Shown: one piece after another, positions 1-8,280 of the stretch | Position numbering within the stretch: the stretch's first letter is position 1 | How the letters are laid out: every line of letters begins with the position of its first letter | Assembly (NCBI GenBank): GCA_026389845.1 | Contig: JAPLHB010000131.1 | Location: forward strand, 62,001-126,000 | Source: Chloroflexota bacterium | Lineage (GTDB): Bacteria > Chloroflexota > Anaerolineae > CG2-30-64-16 | Reading direction: 5' to 3' | DNA: 64,000 nucleotides | Position numbers and translations under genes: made by a program | Notes under the pieces: model-generated | The model's input: the letters and a program-made list of their open reading frames with translations, nothing else | The model's database searches: none | What the model was told of the DNA's origin: nothing

Positions 1-884
1 ACGAGGCGGCCGTGGCGTTGCGCGGCGCCCATCTCTGGTTCCTCGCGCCGGCGGTCATTACTTATTTCGCTGACCTGGGGTTCAGGGCGTGGCGATGGCG
101 CACGCTGCTGCGGCCGGTCAAGCCGCTGCCGGTGCGGAGCGTCTACCCGGTGACAGTCATCGGCTACATGGGCAACATGCTGCTGCCGGCGCGGCTGGGC
201 GAGGTAGTGCGCGCGGTCGTTCTGATGCGCCGCGGCATCGGCCCCAGCGCGGCATTGGGCAGCATCGCCACCGAGCGCATCCTCGACGGGCTGACGACCA
301 TCGCGCTGTTGCTGGTCACGTCGCACTTCCTTCCCCGGCCCGCCTGGCTGACGGCCGGCCTGACCGTGGTCACGGTCATCTTCGTCGGCGCGCTGGTCGT
401 CCTGGCGCTGGCGCTGGCGTTCCGGTCGCAGGTGATGGCGCTGCTGACCCGCGTCTTGGGCCGCTTTCGCTGGTCCGCCGCGCCGTTGCGCTGGATCGAG
501 CATTTCCTGGATGGCCTGGCCGCGCTGCGCAGCCCCGATCTACTGCTGCGCGCAGTCGCCATCGGGCTGATCGCGTGGACGTGCAGCGCGCTGGAATACT
601 ACTGGGTCTTCCGGGCTTTCGATCTGCCGCTGGGGGTCGCGGCGTCCTACTTTGCGGTCGCGGCCATCGGGTTGAGCACCATGATTCCTGCCGCGCCGGG
701 CTACGTCGGCACCTTCGAGTTGGCCGGCGTGGCTGTGTTGACCGCGTTGGGAGCCAGCCCGGCCGGCGCATTCAGCGCGATCGTGTTGATGCACCTGCTC
801 CAGGTCGTGCCCGTCACGGTCGTCGGGCTGATCTTCGCGTGGCGCGAAGGGCTGACGGTGGCGAGTTTGCGGGGACGCGCATGA
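1..884 (+). CDS. Flippase-like integral membrane protein (LPG synthase TM / UPF0104 family), 5' end outside window
   Basis: A multi-pass membrane protein of the family that includes the transmembrane half of lysylphosphatidylglycerol synthase and HpnL-like proteins, thought to move or present lipids. The open frame runs back to the window edge without a stop, so the GTG at 12 is probably internal and the true start lies upstream. Family signatures visible are a polar segment with LGEVVRA followed by ATERILDG, and a C-terminal APGYVGTFE segment before the last helices. The stop overlaps an ATG (ATGA at 881-884), the first of a chain of tandem mini-ORFs leading into the next gene. The substrate cannot be read from sequence; the neighbours suggest lipid or glycolipid work. 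Confidence 0.8.
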   Translation, partial: EAAVALRGAHLWFLAPAVITYFADLGFRAWRWRTLLRPVKPLPVRSVYPVTVIGYMGNMLLPARLGEVVRAVVLMRRGIGPSAALGSIATERILDGLTTIALLLVTSHFLPRPAWLTAGLTVVTVIFVGALVVLALALAFRSQVMALLTRVLGRFRWSAAPLRWIEHFLDGLAALRSPDLLLRAVAIGLIAWTCSALEYYWVFRAFDLPLGVAASYFAVAAIGLSTMIPAAPGYVGTFELAGVAVLTALGASPAGAFSAIVLMHLLQVVPVTVVGLIFAWREGLTVASLRGRA

Positions 885-970
885 AGACAAACGCCATGCT
901 GAGCGGACGCATATGAACACGAATGTCATGCTGAGCGGACGCATATGAACACGAATGTCATGCTGAGCGG
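875..970. repeat. Three tandem copies of a 32-bp unit creating chained ATGA mini-ORFs
   Basis: Units lie at 875-906, 907-938 and 939-970. The second and third are identical; the first differs at a few positions. Each unit ends in ATGCTGAGCGG, the left end of the ~135-bp repeat that follows. Each carries an ATG: the ones at 881 and 913 open 11-codon ORFs (MKTNAMLSGRI and MNTNVMLSGRI) whose TGA overlaps the next ATG as ATGA, and the third ATG (945) opens the following gene. Confidence 0.85.
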
Positions 971-1091
971 GTTAACGAATCAACGTTCGCCGCGGCGAGA
1001 TCCCAGCGAAGCATCTCCTTTCGGCGACCGAGACTCTTCGCTGGTGTCACGCCACGACGCACTTTGGCTGGTAGACCCGCTCAGAGTGACA
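956..1091. repeat. ~135-bp imperfect inverted repeat, family F (TGTCATGCTGAGCGG ... CCGCTCAGAGTGACA), copy 1
   Basis: The ends are inverted repeats (TGTCATGCTGAGCGG and CCGCTCAGAGTGACA), and an inner pair (CCAGCGAAG / CTTCGCTGG) is also inverted. No ORF suggests a transposase. Here the element is read as the N-terminus of the broken GT-C gene. Other copies are at 12879, 28275, 46124, 49605 and 54966. Confidence 0.85.
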
Positions 1092-1098
1092 AACCGTA

Positions 1099-1175
1099 GC
1101 ATTTTCAGGGCAGTTTCTCATGCCGCGCGCGGCGCCACGGCGGATGAAGACGGCGGGCAATCTGCTGGATTGCCC
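1099..1175. repeat. Left half of composite element E
   Basis: Begins TTTTCAGGGCAG and continues with CTCATGCCG and ACGGCGGAT, matching the left end of the composite elements inside the GT-C genes at 7362 and 12131. The central hairpin is missing here. It is translated in the N-terminus of the pseudogene. Confidence 0.6.
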
Positions 1176-1624
1176 CACGAGTCCATTCTCAGCGTGGCCA
1201 TCGTGCTCATCGCCGCGTTGGTGCGACTGGCCTACGCGCTGATGCCGCGCGTCGTGCGCTGGGACGAGGCCGGACATCTGCTGGTGGCGAGCAACCTGGT
1301 CGCAGGCCGCGGCTACTCGGAGCTGGCCGGCAGTCTCGACGTCCACCTGCCGCCGTTCTTGCCGCTGGCTTCCGCGGCCCTGCTCGAATTGGGGCTGTCG
1401 CCGGCCTGGGCCACCGCGACGATCCATATCGTCACCGGCGCGCTGCTCTGCCTGCCGATTTACGCGCTGGGCCGCGCGATCTATGGCCGCCGCGTCGGGT
1501 TCATCGCCGCGATCCTGGTCGCCGTCTATCCAGCCCTGGCCGCCTGGCCGTTCGTTTGGAGCACGATGACCGAGTCGCCGTTCCTGCTGTTCGTCTTCAG
1601 CGGCGTGTGGGCGGCGGGAAAGGC

Positions 1625-1690
1625 ATTGCAGATTGCGGATTGCAGATTGCGGAATGGAATGACGGCTGGCATCAATCCGAAATCCGAAAT
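1625..1690. repeat. Inverted pair of heptamer arrays that interrupts a GT-C gene
   Basis: Four units of ATTGCRG (1625-1652) are followed after about 21 bases by two and a half units of AATCCGA (1674-1690), which is close to the reverse complement of the first arm. The insertion coincides exactly with the frame break of the surrounding glycosyltransferase gene. Confidence 0.85.
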
Positions 1691-2837
1691 GGTACGTTCT
1701 CACCGGCTTCTTCTTCGGCCTCTCCTACTTGACCCGCCCGGAGGGGCTGACCTATTTCGCGGTGATCGGGTTGTTCATGGTGGGTTGGCATCTGCTTCGG
1801 CGCACGTTCTGGCGGCCGGCGACGATTGCGAGGCTGGCGCTGACGGTCGTCGCCTGCGTGCTGGTGATGGCCCCCTACCTGGTCTATCTCCACCACGCCA
1901 CCGGCCTTTGGACGCTGAGCGGTAAAGTGGGGCTGATGGTGGACATCGCCCCGGCCTACATCGCCAACGACCAGGCCGCACATGACCGAGCCGTGTCCGC
2001 GCTCGATTCGGCAGGCACGGAAATCATGTGGCTCTCGCCCGACCGGTTCAACAAGAGCCTGGGTCAATACGTCCTGGCAAGCCCGGCGCGGTTCCTCTGG
2101 CAGGTGCGGCAGAACGTCGCCGCCGCCTGGCACGCGCTATTCCACGAAGACCTGCTGGCGCCGTGGATCGTCGCCCTGATCGCCCTGGGGCTGTTCGGCC
2201 GGCCGTGGAATCGCCGGCGGTGGCGAGGTGAGGCGCTGCTGTGGGCCGCGCTGGCGCCGCTGGCCGGTTTTTGGGTCTTCTTCGTCATCAGCCGCTTCCT
2301 GGTCGGCGTCCTGCCGCTGGCGATGTTGTGGGCCGCGGTCGGGCTGGATCACCTGGCCGGCTGGACCGTTGCGTCGACAGCCAACCTACGACCCAACCCG
2401 GGCCGGACGACCGGCGGCCGGCTGCTCGCCGCGCTGCCGGTGGCCGTGGCGATCGGCCTCAGCCTGTGGATGGCGCCTGCAGCGCTGCGCCATGAGACCG
2501 CGGCCATGCCGTGGAGCCACGTTGACGCTGGGCGCTGGCTGGCAGACCACGCGCCCGCTGGCGCGGTGGTGATGACCCGCCACAGCGAGGTCGGCCTCTA
2601 CGCCGGCCGGCCGGTGATCGCCAGCCCGAACGCGACCTGGCCGCAAATCCTGGCCTATGGCCGGGCGCGCAACGCCCGTTACCTGGTGGTGGACGACGTG
2701 GAGGTCACAAGCCTGCGGCCACAACTGGCGCCGCTGCTGGAGACCGGGCGCGACCGGCCTCTGCCAGGTGTGATCTTCGCCGCCGCGTTCGACGACCCGA
2801 CGCGGCGGACGCTGGTTTACGAGATAGAGGCCGGGCC

Positions 2838-5135
2838 ATGAGGCAGGAGGCAGGAGGCAGGAGGCAGGAGGCAGCGTCGGTCTTGTTTATCGCGCCGCAG
2901 GGCCTGCCGGACGTAGCCGCGCACCACGAGGCAACGGCGGGCATGGGCGCGCTCGATTTTGCCCCGCGGCCGTTTCTCTACCCGCCGCACACCATCGCCC
3001 AGGTCGCCGCGGTCACGCGGGCTGCCGGCCTGCCGACCTCAGTTTACGTGCCAGGCACTTCGGAAGTGCCTGGCACGTGGCCGGATGCCGCGGACATTCT
3101 CGCCATCCTGGTGAGCGAAGGCACTGCGCACGCCGACGAGACCTTCATGCGCATCCTGCGCTGGCGTCAGCCCGGTCAAAAGGTGCTGCTCTTCGGGCCG
3201 TCGGCGCGGTTCATGGCGGAGCGTTGGCTGACCGCGGGCCTGGCCGACGCAGTGCTGCTAGGTGAGCCGGAAGGGGCAATTGCGGACGCGGTGGAGGCGC
3301 TGGCCGATGGCAAACTGGCCGGCGCCATTTCCGCCCACACCCTGCGCCCCGACCGGTACGACGCGGGCGACCTGCTGCTCGACCTGGACGCGCTGCCCTT
3401 CCCGGCATGGGATCTTGTCCCCTGGCAGGCTTACGAGCAGATGGCGAGCCTGCTCAGCAGCCGCGGTTGCCCTGCTGACTGCCGTTTCTGCGCCTATGTC
3501 GCGGCCGGCGGCCGGCGCTTCCGCAGCCAGAGCATCGAGCGGACGTTGGCCGAGTGGGCATGGCTGGCGGCCGAGGTTCAGCCCGGCTACCTGATGATGC
3601 GCGACTCCGTCTTCGCCCACGACCGGACGCGCGCGACCGCGATCTGCGAAGGGGTGATTGCCCGGAAGATCGTCTTACGCTGGGGGTGTGAATCGCGGCC
3701 GGAGCACTTCGACCGCGACCTGTTGCGCCTGATGAAAGCCGCGGGCTGCGAGGATGTGAAGATCGGCCTGGAGAGCGCCGACCCCGACCTGCTCGACCGC
3801 CTGGGCCGGCTGGGCGAGGGGCAGCGCGCCGACGCCTACCTGGCCCACGTGCGGCGGGTGGCGCGCGACTGCGCTGACCTGGGGCTGATCTGCCGCGTCT
3901 TCGTCATGGCCGGGCTGTCGGAGACCCAAGCCCGCACCGAGGCGTTCCTCCGCCGCCTCCCGCCGCAGACGACCATCCACGCGCTCCCGTACCAGGCGCA
4001 CCCGGATACCGCGCTGACCGGCCCGTCCGCCTCCGTTCCCGCCGAGACGCTGGCGTCGCTGACGCAGGCCAATCGGCCGCGGCCGGCGCTTTGGCAACGT
4101 ATGTGGGCGGCGGTGAAAGGAAGCAAGGGGGCAGGGGAGCGGGAGAGCAGGGGAGCGGGGGAGCAGATTGTTTCATCCGCTTATCCGTTACCATCCGTTG
4201 CTTTTATTACCGGTGGCAACGGCTTCGTCGGCGGGCACGTGGCCGCGGCGCTGGTGGCGGCGGGCAGCCGGGTGGTGGCACTGGTGCGGCCGGGCAGCGC
4301 GTTGGGGATGCTGGCCGATCTGCCGCCGGCCGCGGTCGAGATCGTGACCGGCGACCTGGCCGGCGCCGCGGCAGATTGGGCCGATGCGCTGCGGGGGTGC
4401 GACGTATGCTTCCACATCGCCGCGCGTTACGCCGGCCCGGAGCAGGCGGATGCCATGTACGCAGTCAACGTGGCCGGCACGAACACGCTGCTGGCGGCGT
4501 GCGCATCCGCCGGCATCCGCCGCGTGGTGGTGACGAGCAGTATCGGCACCGTGGGCCGTCCGGCCGACCCCGGCGTCCTGCCCGATGAGCGCACCCCCTT
4601 CAACCTTTGGCACGGGGCCAGCCACTACGTCCGGTCGAAGTATCTGGCCGAGTTGATCGCCCGCGCGTGGGCTGCGGCCGGGTTGGACGTGGTAATCGTC
4701 AAACCAACCGCACCGGTGGGCACGGGAGACGCCCGGCCGACCGCGACCGGGGCGCGGATCCTGGCCGCGTTGCGCGGGGAAGCGCTTGTCTATCCCGCGG
4801 GCGACGTCAACCATGCGCCGGTAAGGAACATTGCCGCAGGCCATTTGCTGGCCGCCCAACGGGGCGAGCGGGGACAGGTGTACATTCTGGGCCATCGCGA
4901 AGGCAACCTGGATCAGCCGGCGTTCCTGCGGCTGGTGGCCGAGGCGGCCGGAGGGAAGATGAGGCCAGGGCGGGTGCAAGACCCGCCCCTACGGTTGGCG
5001 CTCACCGCCGACCCGACCCGCGCGATCCGCGAGCTGGGACTGCCGCAGTCGGATTTGCGCGAGGCTTTTGCCGAGGCGGTGGCGTGGTATCGGGCGCGCG
5101 GGATGGCGCCGGTGGCGATAGGAGGCGGTGAATGA
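2838..5135 (+). CDS. Fusion: B12-binding-like radical SAM protein + HpnA-like NAD-dependent sugar epimerase
   Basis: A 765-residue two-enzyme protein. Residues ~12-170 resemble a cobalamin-binding-type N-terminal domain. Residues ~200-400 are a radical SAM domain with the Fe-S motif GCPADCRFC near residue 209. Residues ~452-760 are an extended SDR/epimerase with the NAD motif TGGNGFVGG and catalytic YVRSK (~596-600), closest in style to the hopanoid-associated HpnA. The two halves are joined by a low-complexity linker encoded by a purine-rich tandem repeat (4122-4200), suggesting recent fusion of neighbouring genes. The ATG overlaps the previous stop (ATGA), but residues 2-13 come from an AGGAGGC heptamer array that also mimics repeated Shine-Dalgarno sites, so a downstream TTG start is possible. 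Palindromic elements are also translated at residues ~70-80 (VPGTSEVPGT) and ~710-718. Product unknown. Confidence 0.75.
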   Translation: MRQEAGGRRQEAASVLFIAPQGLPDVAAHHEATAGMGALDFAPRPFLYPPHTIAQVAAVTRAAGLPTSVYVPGTSEVPGTWPDAADILAILVSEGTAHADETFMRILRWRQPGQKVLLFGPSARFMAERWLTAGLADAVLLGEPEGAIADAVEALADGKLAGAISAHTLRPDRYDAGDLLLDLDALPFPAWDLVPWQAYEQMASLLSSRGCPADCRFCAYVAAGGRRFRSQSIERTLAEWAWLAAEVQPGYLMMRDSVFAHDRTRATAICEGVIARKIVLRWGCESRPEHFDRDLLRLMKAAGCEDVKIGLESADPDLLDRLGRLGEGQRADAYLAHVRRVARDCADLGLICRVFVMAGLSETQARTEAFLRRLPPQTTIHALPYQAHPDTALTGPSASVPAETLASLTQANRPRPALWQRMWAAVKGSKGAGERESRGAGEQIVSSAYPLPSVAFITGGNGFVGGHVAAALVAAGSRVVALVRPGSALGMLADLPPAAVEIVTGDLAGAAADWADALRGCDVCFHIAARYAGPEQADAMYAVNVAGTNTLLAACASAGIRRVVVTSSIGTVGRPADPGVLPDERTPFNLWHGASHYVRSKYLAELIARAWAAAGLDVVIVKPTAPVGTGDARPTATGARILAALRGEALVYPAGDVNHAPVRNIAAGHLLAAQRGERGQVYILGHREGNLDQPAFLRLVAEAAGGKMRPGRVQDPPLRLALTADPTRAIRELGLPQSDLREAFAEAVAWYRARGMAPVAIGGGE
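2841..2873. repeat. Heptamer array (GGAGGCA) at the start of the radical SAM gene
   Basis: About 4.7 tandem copies directly after the ATG. A gain or loss of one unit shifts the frame between the ATG and the rest of the gene. The units also resemble Shine-Dalgarno sites. Confidence 0.85.
3046..3078. repeat. Palindromic element A (ACGTGCCAGGCACTT), in frame
   Basis: A near-perfect 33-bp palindrome translated as VPGTSEVPGT inside the N-terminal domain of the radical SAM fusion. Near-identical copies are at 48286 and 59407, also inside genes. Confidence 0.9.
4122..4200. repeat. Purine-rich octamer-like repeat plus ATCCGTT repeats forming a fusion linker
   Basis: Runs of CAGGGGAG/CGGGAGAG-type units are followed by repeated ATCCGTT words. 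They encode a Gly/Glu/Ser-rich linker exactly between the radical SAM and epimerase domains. Confidence 0.75.
4967..4991. repeat. Palindromic element C (GGGCGGGT ... ACCCGCCC), in frame
   Basis: A short GC-rich inverted repeat translated near the C-terminus of the epimerase domain. It belongs to the same family as the copies at 14940, 30894, 32768 and 41128. Confidence 0.65.
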
Positions 5136-6223
5136 CGGGTCATGGACAGGCGGGGCACATTGCCTGGGTGGATGCGGCGAAGGCTTACGGCATCGGCCTG
5201 GTCTTCTACGGTCATTTCGTCGAGCGGATGTTCGACCAGGGCTATGCGTCGGCATTTCCGCAGTTCAAGCTGATCTACGCGTTTCACGTCCCGTTGTTCT
5301 TCATCCTGGCGGGCTACGTACAGAAGGAACGGGATGAGAGCTTCGGTCAATACTTGCGTCGCGGCCTGGCGACCCGACTCGCACCGGCGCTCTTCTTTAA
5401 TCTGCTGGCCTTCGTCGTTTTCGTGGCCCAGGGGATCGCCACGGGCACGGCGAACTGGAAGATCTACCTGACCAGCCTACTTGACTTCTTGCGTGGCTAT
5501 CCGTCGTTCAACTTCGTCACGTGGTTCCTGGTCTGTCTATTTACGGTCGAAATCATCCACTTCTGCGTGCGCCGATACGTCAAAACCGCGCCGGCGCTGC
5601 TGGCCGCGGCGATCGGCTTCCTGGCGGCCGGCGGGTTGATCCTGGCAAAGATAGGCCTTGTGGTGACCGTTACCGGCATCGCGCTGAATACGTGGTTCAT
5701 CCACGAGGCCCTGATCGCCTATGGGTTCTACCAGTTGGGCATGTTGGCCCGGCAGACGCGCCTCCTGGAGCAGCCGAGGCCGCTCGCCGTCCGGCTGACG
5801 GCCCTGGTGGCGGCCGCAATCGTCGTCCTGGTGACCTTCAACCTGAACGCCGGGCCGTTTACGGGCGAGAAACCGGTGGTGCTGATGGCCGAATCGGCCC
5901 ATGGGTTCATGCCGCTGTTCGCCCTGACCGCCGTGGCCGGCGCGTTGGCGGTTGCGGCCCTGGCGCAACTCACGCCGGCGGGATGGCCGGTCGCCTGGGT
6001 AGGGCAGAACACCCTGGCGCTGATGGGACTGGATGGTCTGTTGCACAATTTCATCAACTTCGGCGTGGCCGGTTGGTTGCGTCCCGTCGTGCCCGATGCG
6101 CCGCTCGCCGTGCTGCTGGCGTGCGCTGTCGTGACGGTGTGCTTGTTGGCCGGATGCGCTCCGGCGGTGGCGCTGTTGAATCGCTACCTGCCGCGGTGGA
6201 TAGGCCAGCGGGCAAGCAAATGA
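5132..6223 (+). CDS. Acyltransferase family 3 membrane protein (OafA/NodX-like)
   Basis: A 363-residue polytopic protein of the acyltransferase-3 family, which transfers acetyl or other acyl groups to exported or surface glycans. The N-terminus has the expected first helix with a conserved His-containing motif (FYGHFVERM, residues ~24-32). It is followed by FHVPLFFILAGY (~51-62), the typical helix-2 block, and about ten predicted membrane segments. The start ATG overlaps the stop of the radical SAM/epimerase gene by ATGA, and its own stop overlaps the next ATG in the same way, so these genes are translationally coupled. Probable role: decoration of the glycan or glycolipid made by the neighbouring glycosyltransferases. 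Confidence 0.8.
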   Translation: MTGHGQAGHIAWVDAAKAYGIGLVFYGHFVERMFDQGYASAFPQFKLIYAFHVPLFFILAGYVQKERDESFGQYLRRGLATRLAPALFFNLLAFVVFVAQGIATGTANWKIYLTSLLDFLRGYPSFNFVTWFLVCLFTVEIIHFCVRRYVKTAPALLAAAIGFLAAGGLILAKIGLVVTVTGIALNTWFIHEALIAYGFYQLGMLARQTRLLEQPRPLAVRLTALVAAAIVVLVTFNLNAGPFTGEKPVVLMAESAHGFMPLFALTAVAGALAVAALAQLTPAGWPVAWVGQNTLALMGLDGLLHNFINFGVAGWLRPVVPDAPLAVLLACAVVTVCLLAGCAPAVALLNRYLPRWIGQRASK

Positions 6224-8280
6224 ATAGATTCCCGATGACACAAAATAGACTCTCGACCCGCAAGGCAACGACCGCAGGCTGGCTCCTGCTGCTCATCCCC
6301 GCGGCCGTTTACCTGGCGCACGCGTGGGTGTTCCGCGGCTGGCTGGTGGACGACGCGGCCATCACCTTCGCCTATGCCCGCAACCTGGCGCATGGATATG
6401 GCCTGGTGGCGCAGCCCGGCGCCGCGCCGGTAGAGGCGTACTCGAACTTCCTATGGCTGCTCCTTTATGTGCCGTTTTTCTGGCTGCGCGGGTTCGATCC
6501 GGTCGTCGCGCCGAAGATCATCAGCGCGGCCATCGTGCTGGCGACCTACGCGCTGGTCTACCAGACCTTCGCGCCGTTCACGCCGCAGGGCCGGCTGGTG
6601 ATCCCCGTCGCTCTGACGCTGACCTCGTTGAGCACGCCGTTCGTGGTCTGGACGACCTCGGGGCTGGAGAACCCGCTCTACGCGCTGTTGGTCTGCCTGT
6701 TGGTCTACGGGGCCGTGCGTAGCCTGGCCGCGGGCCGGGTGACGGGGCGCTGGGCGCTCGCGTTGGGCGTGCTGGCTGCCTGCGCGGGCATGACCCGCCC
6801 CGATGGTGTGCTGTATGTCATTGCTTTTCCGGCCTTGCTGATCGCGAAGCAGCTCGACCGCCGGACGCGCGCGTTGCGCGCCGCCCCTTCGACAGGCTCA
6901 GAGCTTGCCCTGAACGCAGTGAAGGGGCAAGCTCTGCACGGCCTCGTGCTCTACGGCCTGGGCTTCTTGGTGCTCTACGGCGGCTTCTATCTGTTCCGGT
7001 GGGTGTATTTCGGCGACTTGCTCCCGAACACCTACTATGCCAAGGGTGGTCCTTCTCTCTACGATCTGGTCTCGTTGATCACGTTGCAGCCGCCGATAGT
7101 CGCCCGGATCCTCGATCTGGTCGCCGCGGTGACGGGTCGCGGGCTGGCCGGGCCGGTGCTGCTGGCGGCGCTGGTCGCGACGGTCTACCTGGCGTCCACC
7201 CGCGGCCTGGGTCGCCAACACCTGATACTGGGCGTCTTTCTGCTGGCCGCGGCGGCCGTTTATTTGTTGTTGCCGAACGATGGCATGGCCGAATACCGCT
7301 TCGCGACCGCGTTCGTGATCTTGTTTTACCTGTTCGTCGCTATGCTGACAGATAGGGTTTTAGGAAGACTGTTCGCATCCAATGCCGAGCGCGACGCCAG
7401 TGCGCTGCCTCCCTTCGGGACGGCCGACGAAAAGCAACCGACTGGACTAGAGGCTATAGCCGGTTTGTCGGTTGGTGATAGAAACCGGCTGAAGCCTCTA
7501 ATCCAGAACCGCGGGGACATTTTCAGGACAGCCGTCACCGCGCTGCTGATCGTCGTCGTGCTGGCCGGCGCGGCGTTCCACTTCGCCCGGCGGTCGGCGA
7601 AGTTCGCCGAGTACCTGCCGGTGCCGTTCGCGATCGTGCGCGACAACAACGCGTACCGTTACGACGACTACGCGGCCGAGCTTGGCATCAGTCAGTCGTC
7701 GGTGCTGCTGCCCGACCTGGGCGCGACGTTGTACTACTCGCAGGTGAAGGTCTACGATCTGGGCGCGCTGGCCGATAAAACGATCGCCCGGACGCTGTGG
7801 CGTGACCGGCCCGCGCTACGCGACTACATCTTCGAGACGGCCCGGCCGACCTTCATCCACATCCACGACGTCTGGACCTATCTGGCTCGGCTGGACGAAG
7901 ACCCGCGTTTCCAGCGGGACTACGCGCCGATTTACGAATACCCGGACGCGTGGGTCATGCAGCGGCACGGGCTGACCTTGTCTTCGGGCGACTACGTCCG
8001 GCGGGATGCGCTCAATGCGGGAAATCAGGCGGCCTTCAAGCGGATCGCGGGAGCCTGGCGCACGCACATCGCCTTGAACCAGGCGCTCTTCACCCTGGCC
8101 TCCGGCGACGCGGCCGGGGCGCGGCGGCAATACGATGGCATCTTGGCCGCGGGCGCAACGGCTGCCGACGTGCGGGACGCGCTCAACGACGTGCACTTCT
8201 TCCTGTCATCCTTCCCGACCCATGCGGAGGCGCTGGCGACGCAGGCGCGATTGCGGGAGATGGAGTCTCTTATGCAATGA
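6220..8280 (+). CDS. GT-C membrane glycosyltransferase (AftB/ArnT-like) with C-terminal soluble region
   Basis: A 686-residue polytopic glycosyltransferase. The N-terminal loop has the double acidic motif of GT-C enzymes (WLVDDAAITFAYARN, ~35-49) followed by EAYSNFLW, as in arabinofuranosyltransferase-like members. About ten helices precede a soluble C-terminal region (~450-686) with a helical repeat-like tail. The ATG at 6220 overlaps the previous stop; a long upstream extension of the frame lies in the acyltransferase gene and is rejected. Two repeats are translated in frame: element B at residues ~222-239 and composite element E at ~381-437, both between membrane segments. The gene abuts the lower-GC island, whose first gene starts inside its stop codon. 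Confidence 0.8.
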   Translation: MNRFPMTQNRLSTRKATTAGWLLLLIPAAVYLAHAWVFRGWLVDDAAITFAYARNLAHGYGLVAQPGAAPVEAYSNFLWLLLYVPFFWLRGFDPVVAPKIISAAIVLATYALVYQTFAPFTPQGRLVIPVALTLTSLSTPFVVWTTSGLENPLYALLVCLLVYGAVRSLAAGRVTGRWALALGVLAACAGMTRPDGVLYVIAFPALLIAKQLDRRTRALRAAPSTGSELALNAVKGQALHGLVLYGLGFLVLYGGFYLFRWVYFGDLLPNTYYAKGGPSLYDLVSLITLQPPIVARILDLVAAVTGRGLAGPVLLAALVATVYLASTRGLGRQHLILGVFLLAAAAVYLLLPNDGMAEYRFATAFVILFYLFVAMLTDRVLGRLFASNAERDASALPPFGTADEKQPTGLEAIAGLSVGDRNRLKPLIQNRGDIFRTAVTALLIVVVLAGAAFHFARRSAKFAEYLPVPFAIVRDNNAYRYDDYAAELGISQSSVLLPDLGATLYYSQVKVYDLGALADKTIARTLWRDRPALRDYIFETARPTFIHIHDVWTYLARLDEDPRFQRDYAPIYEYPDAWVMQRHGLTLSSGDYVRRDALNAGNQAAFKRIAGAWRTHIALNQALFTLASGDAAGARRQYDGILAAGATAADVRDALNDVHFFLSSFPTHAEALATQARLREMESLMQ
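6884..6936. repeat. Palindromic element B (CCCCTTCGACAGGCTCAG ... CTGAACGCAGTGAAGGGG), in frame
   Basis: The arms CCCTTC...GAAGGG enclose the CAGGCTCAGAGCTTGCCCTG core. It is translated as STGSELALNAVKG in the GT-C protein. A related partial copy is at 47667, and similar cores are embedded in the F copies at 49605 and 54966. Confidence 0.85.
7362..7532. repeat. Composite element E with central hairpin, in frame in a GT-C gene
   Basis: The central hairpin arms are TGGACTAGAGGCTATAGCC (from 7443) and its near complement ending at 7505. The left flank carries ATGCCGAGCGCGA, and the right end TTTTCAGGACAG. The same architecture occurs at 12131-12287 inside another GT-C gene. Confidence 0.85.

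Larger units (their letters stand above)
945..2841 (+). pseudogene. GT-C type membrane glycosyltransferase (PMT/ArnT-like), split by a heptamer-repeat insertion
   Basis: Two adjacent frames together make one polytopic GT-C glycosyltransferase, a class using lipid-phosphate sugar donors. The N-terminal part is read from 945 to about 1690 and has the typical first-loop acidic motif (RWDEAGH) and several helices. The C-terminal part continues in another frame from about 1690 (first in-frame start 1729) to 2841, opening with GFFFGLSYLTRPEG, normally an internal helix. The switch lies on a repeat insertion (1625-1690) of heptamer units that shifts the frame. The first ~50 codons are translated copies of the ~135-bp repeat and of the composite element left half, so the original N-terminus may start near 1185. 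Probably non-functional unless frameshifted or restored by repeat slippage. Confidence 0.7.

Noticed and set aside
2838-5135. A hopanoid biosynthesis cluster
   Set aside because: Only the HpnA-like half and a flippase-like neighbour fit; no squalene-hopene cyclase or other hpn genes are in the window.
5521-6219. A 233-residue N-terminal extension of the GT-C protein starting at 5521
   Set aside because: It lies wholly inside the acyltransferase gene in another frame; ATG 6220 overlaps that gene's stop and gives the proper first helix.
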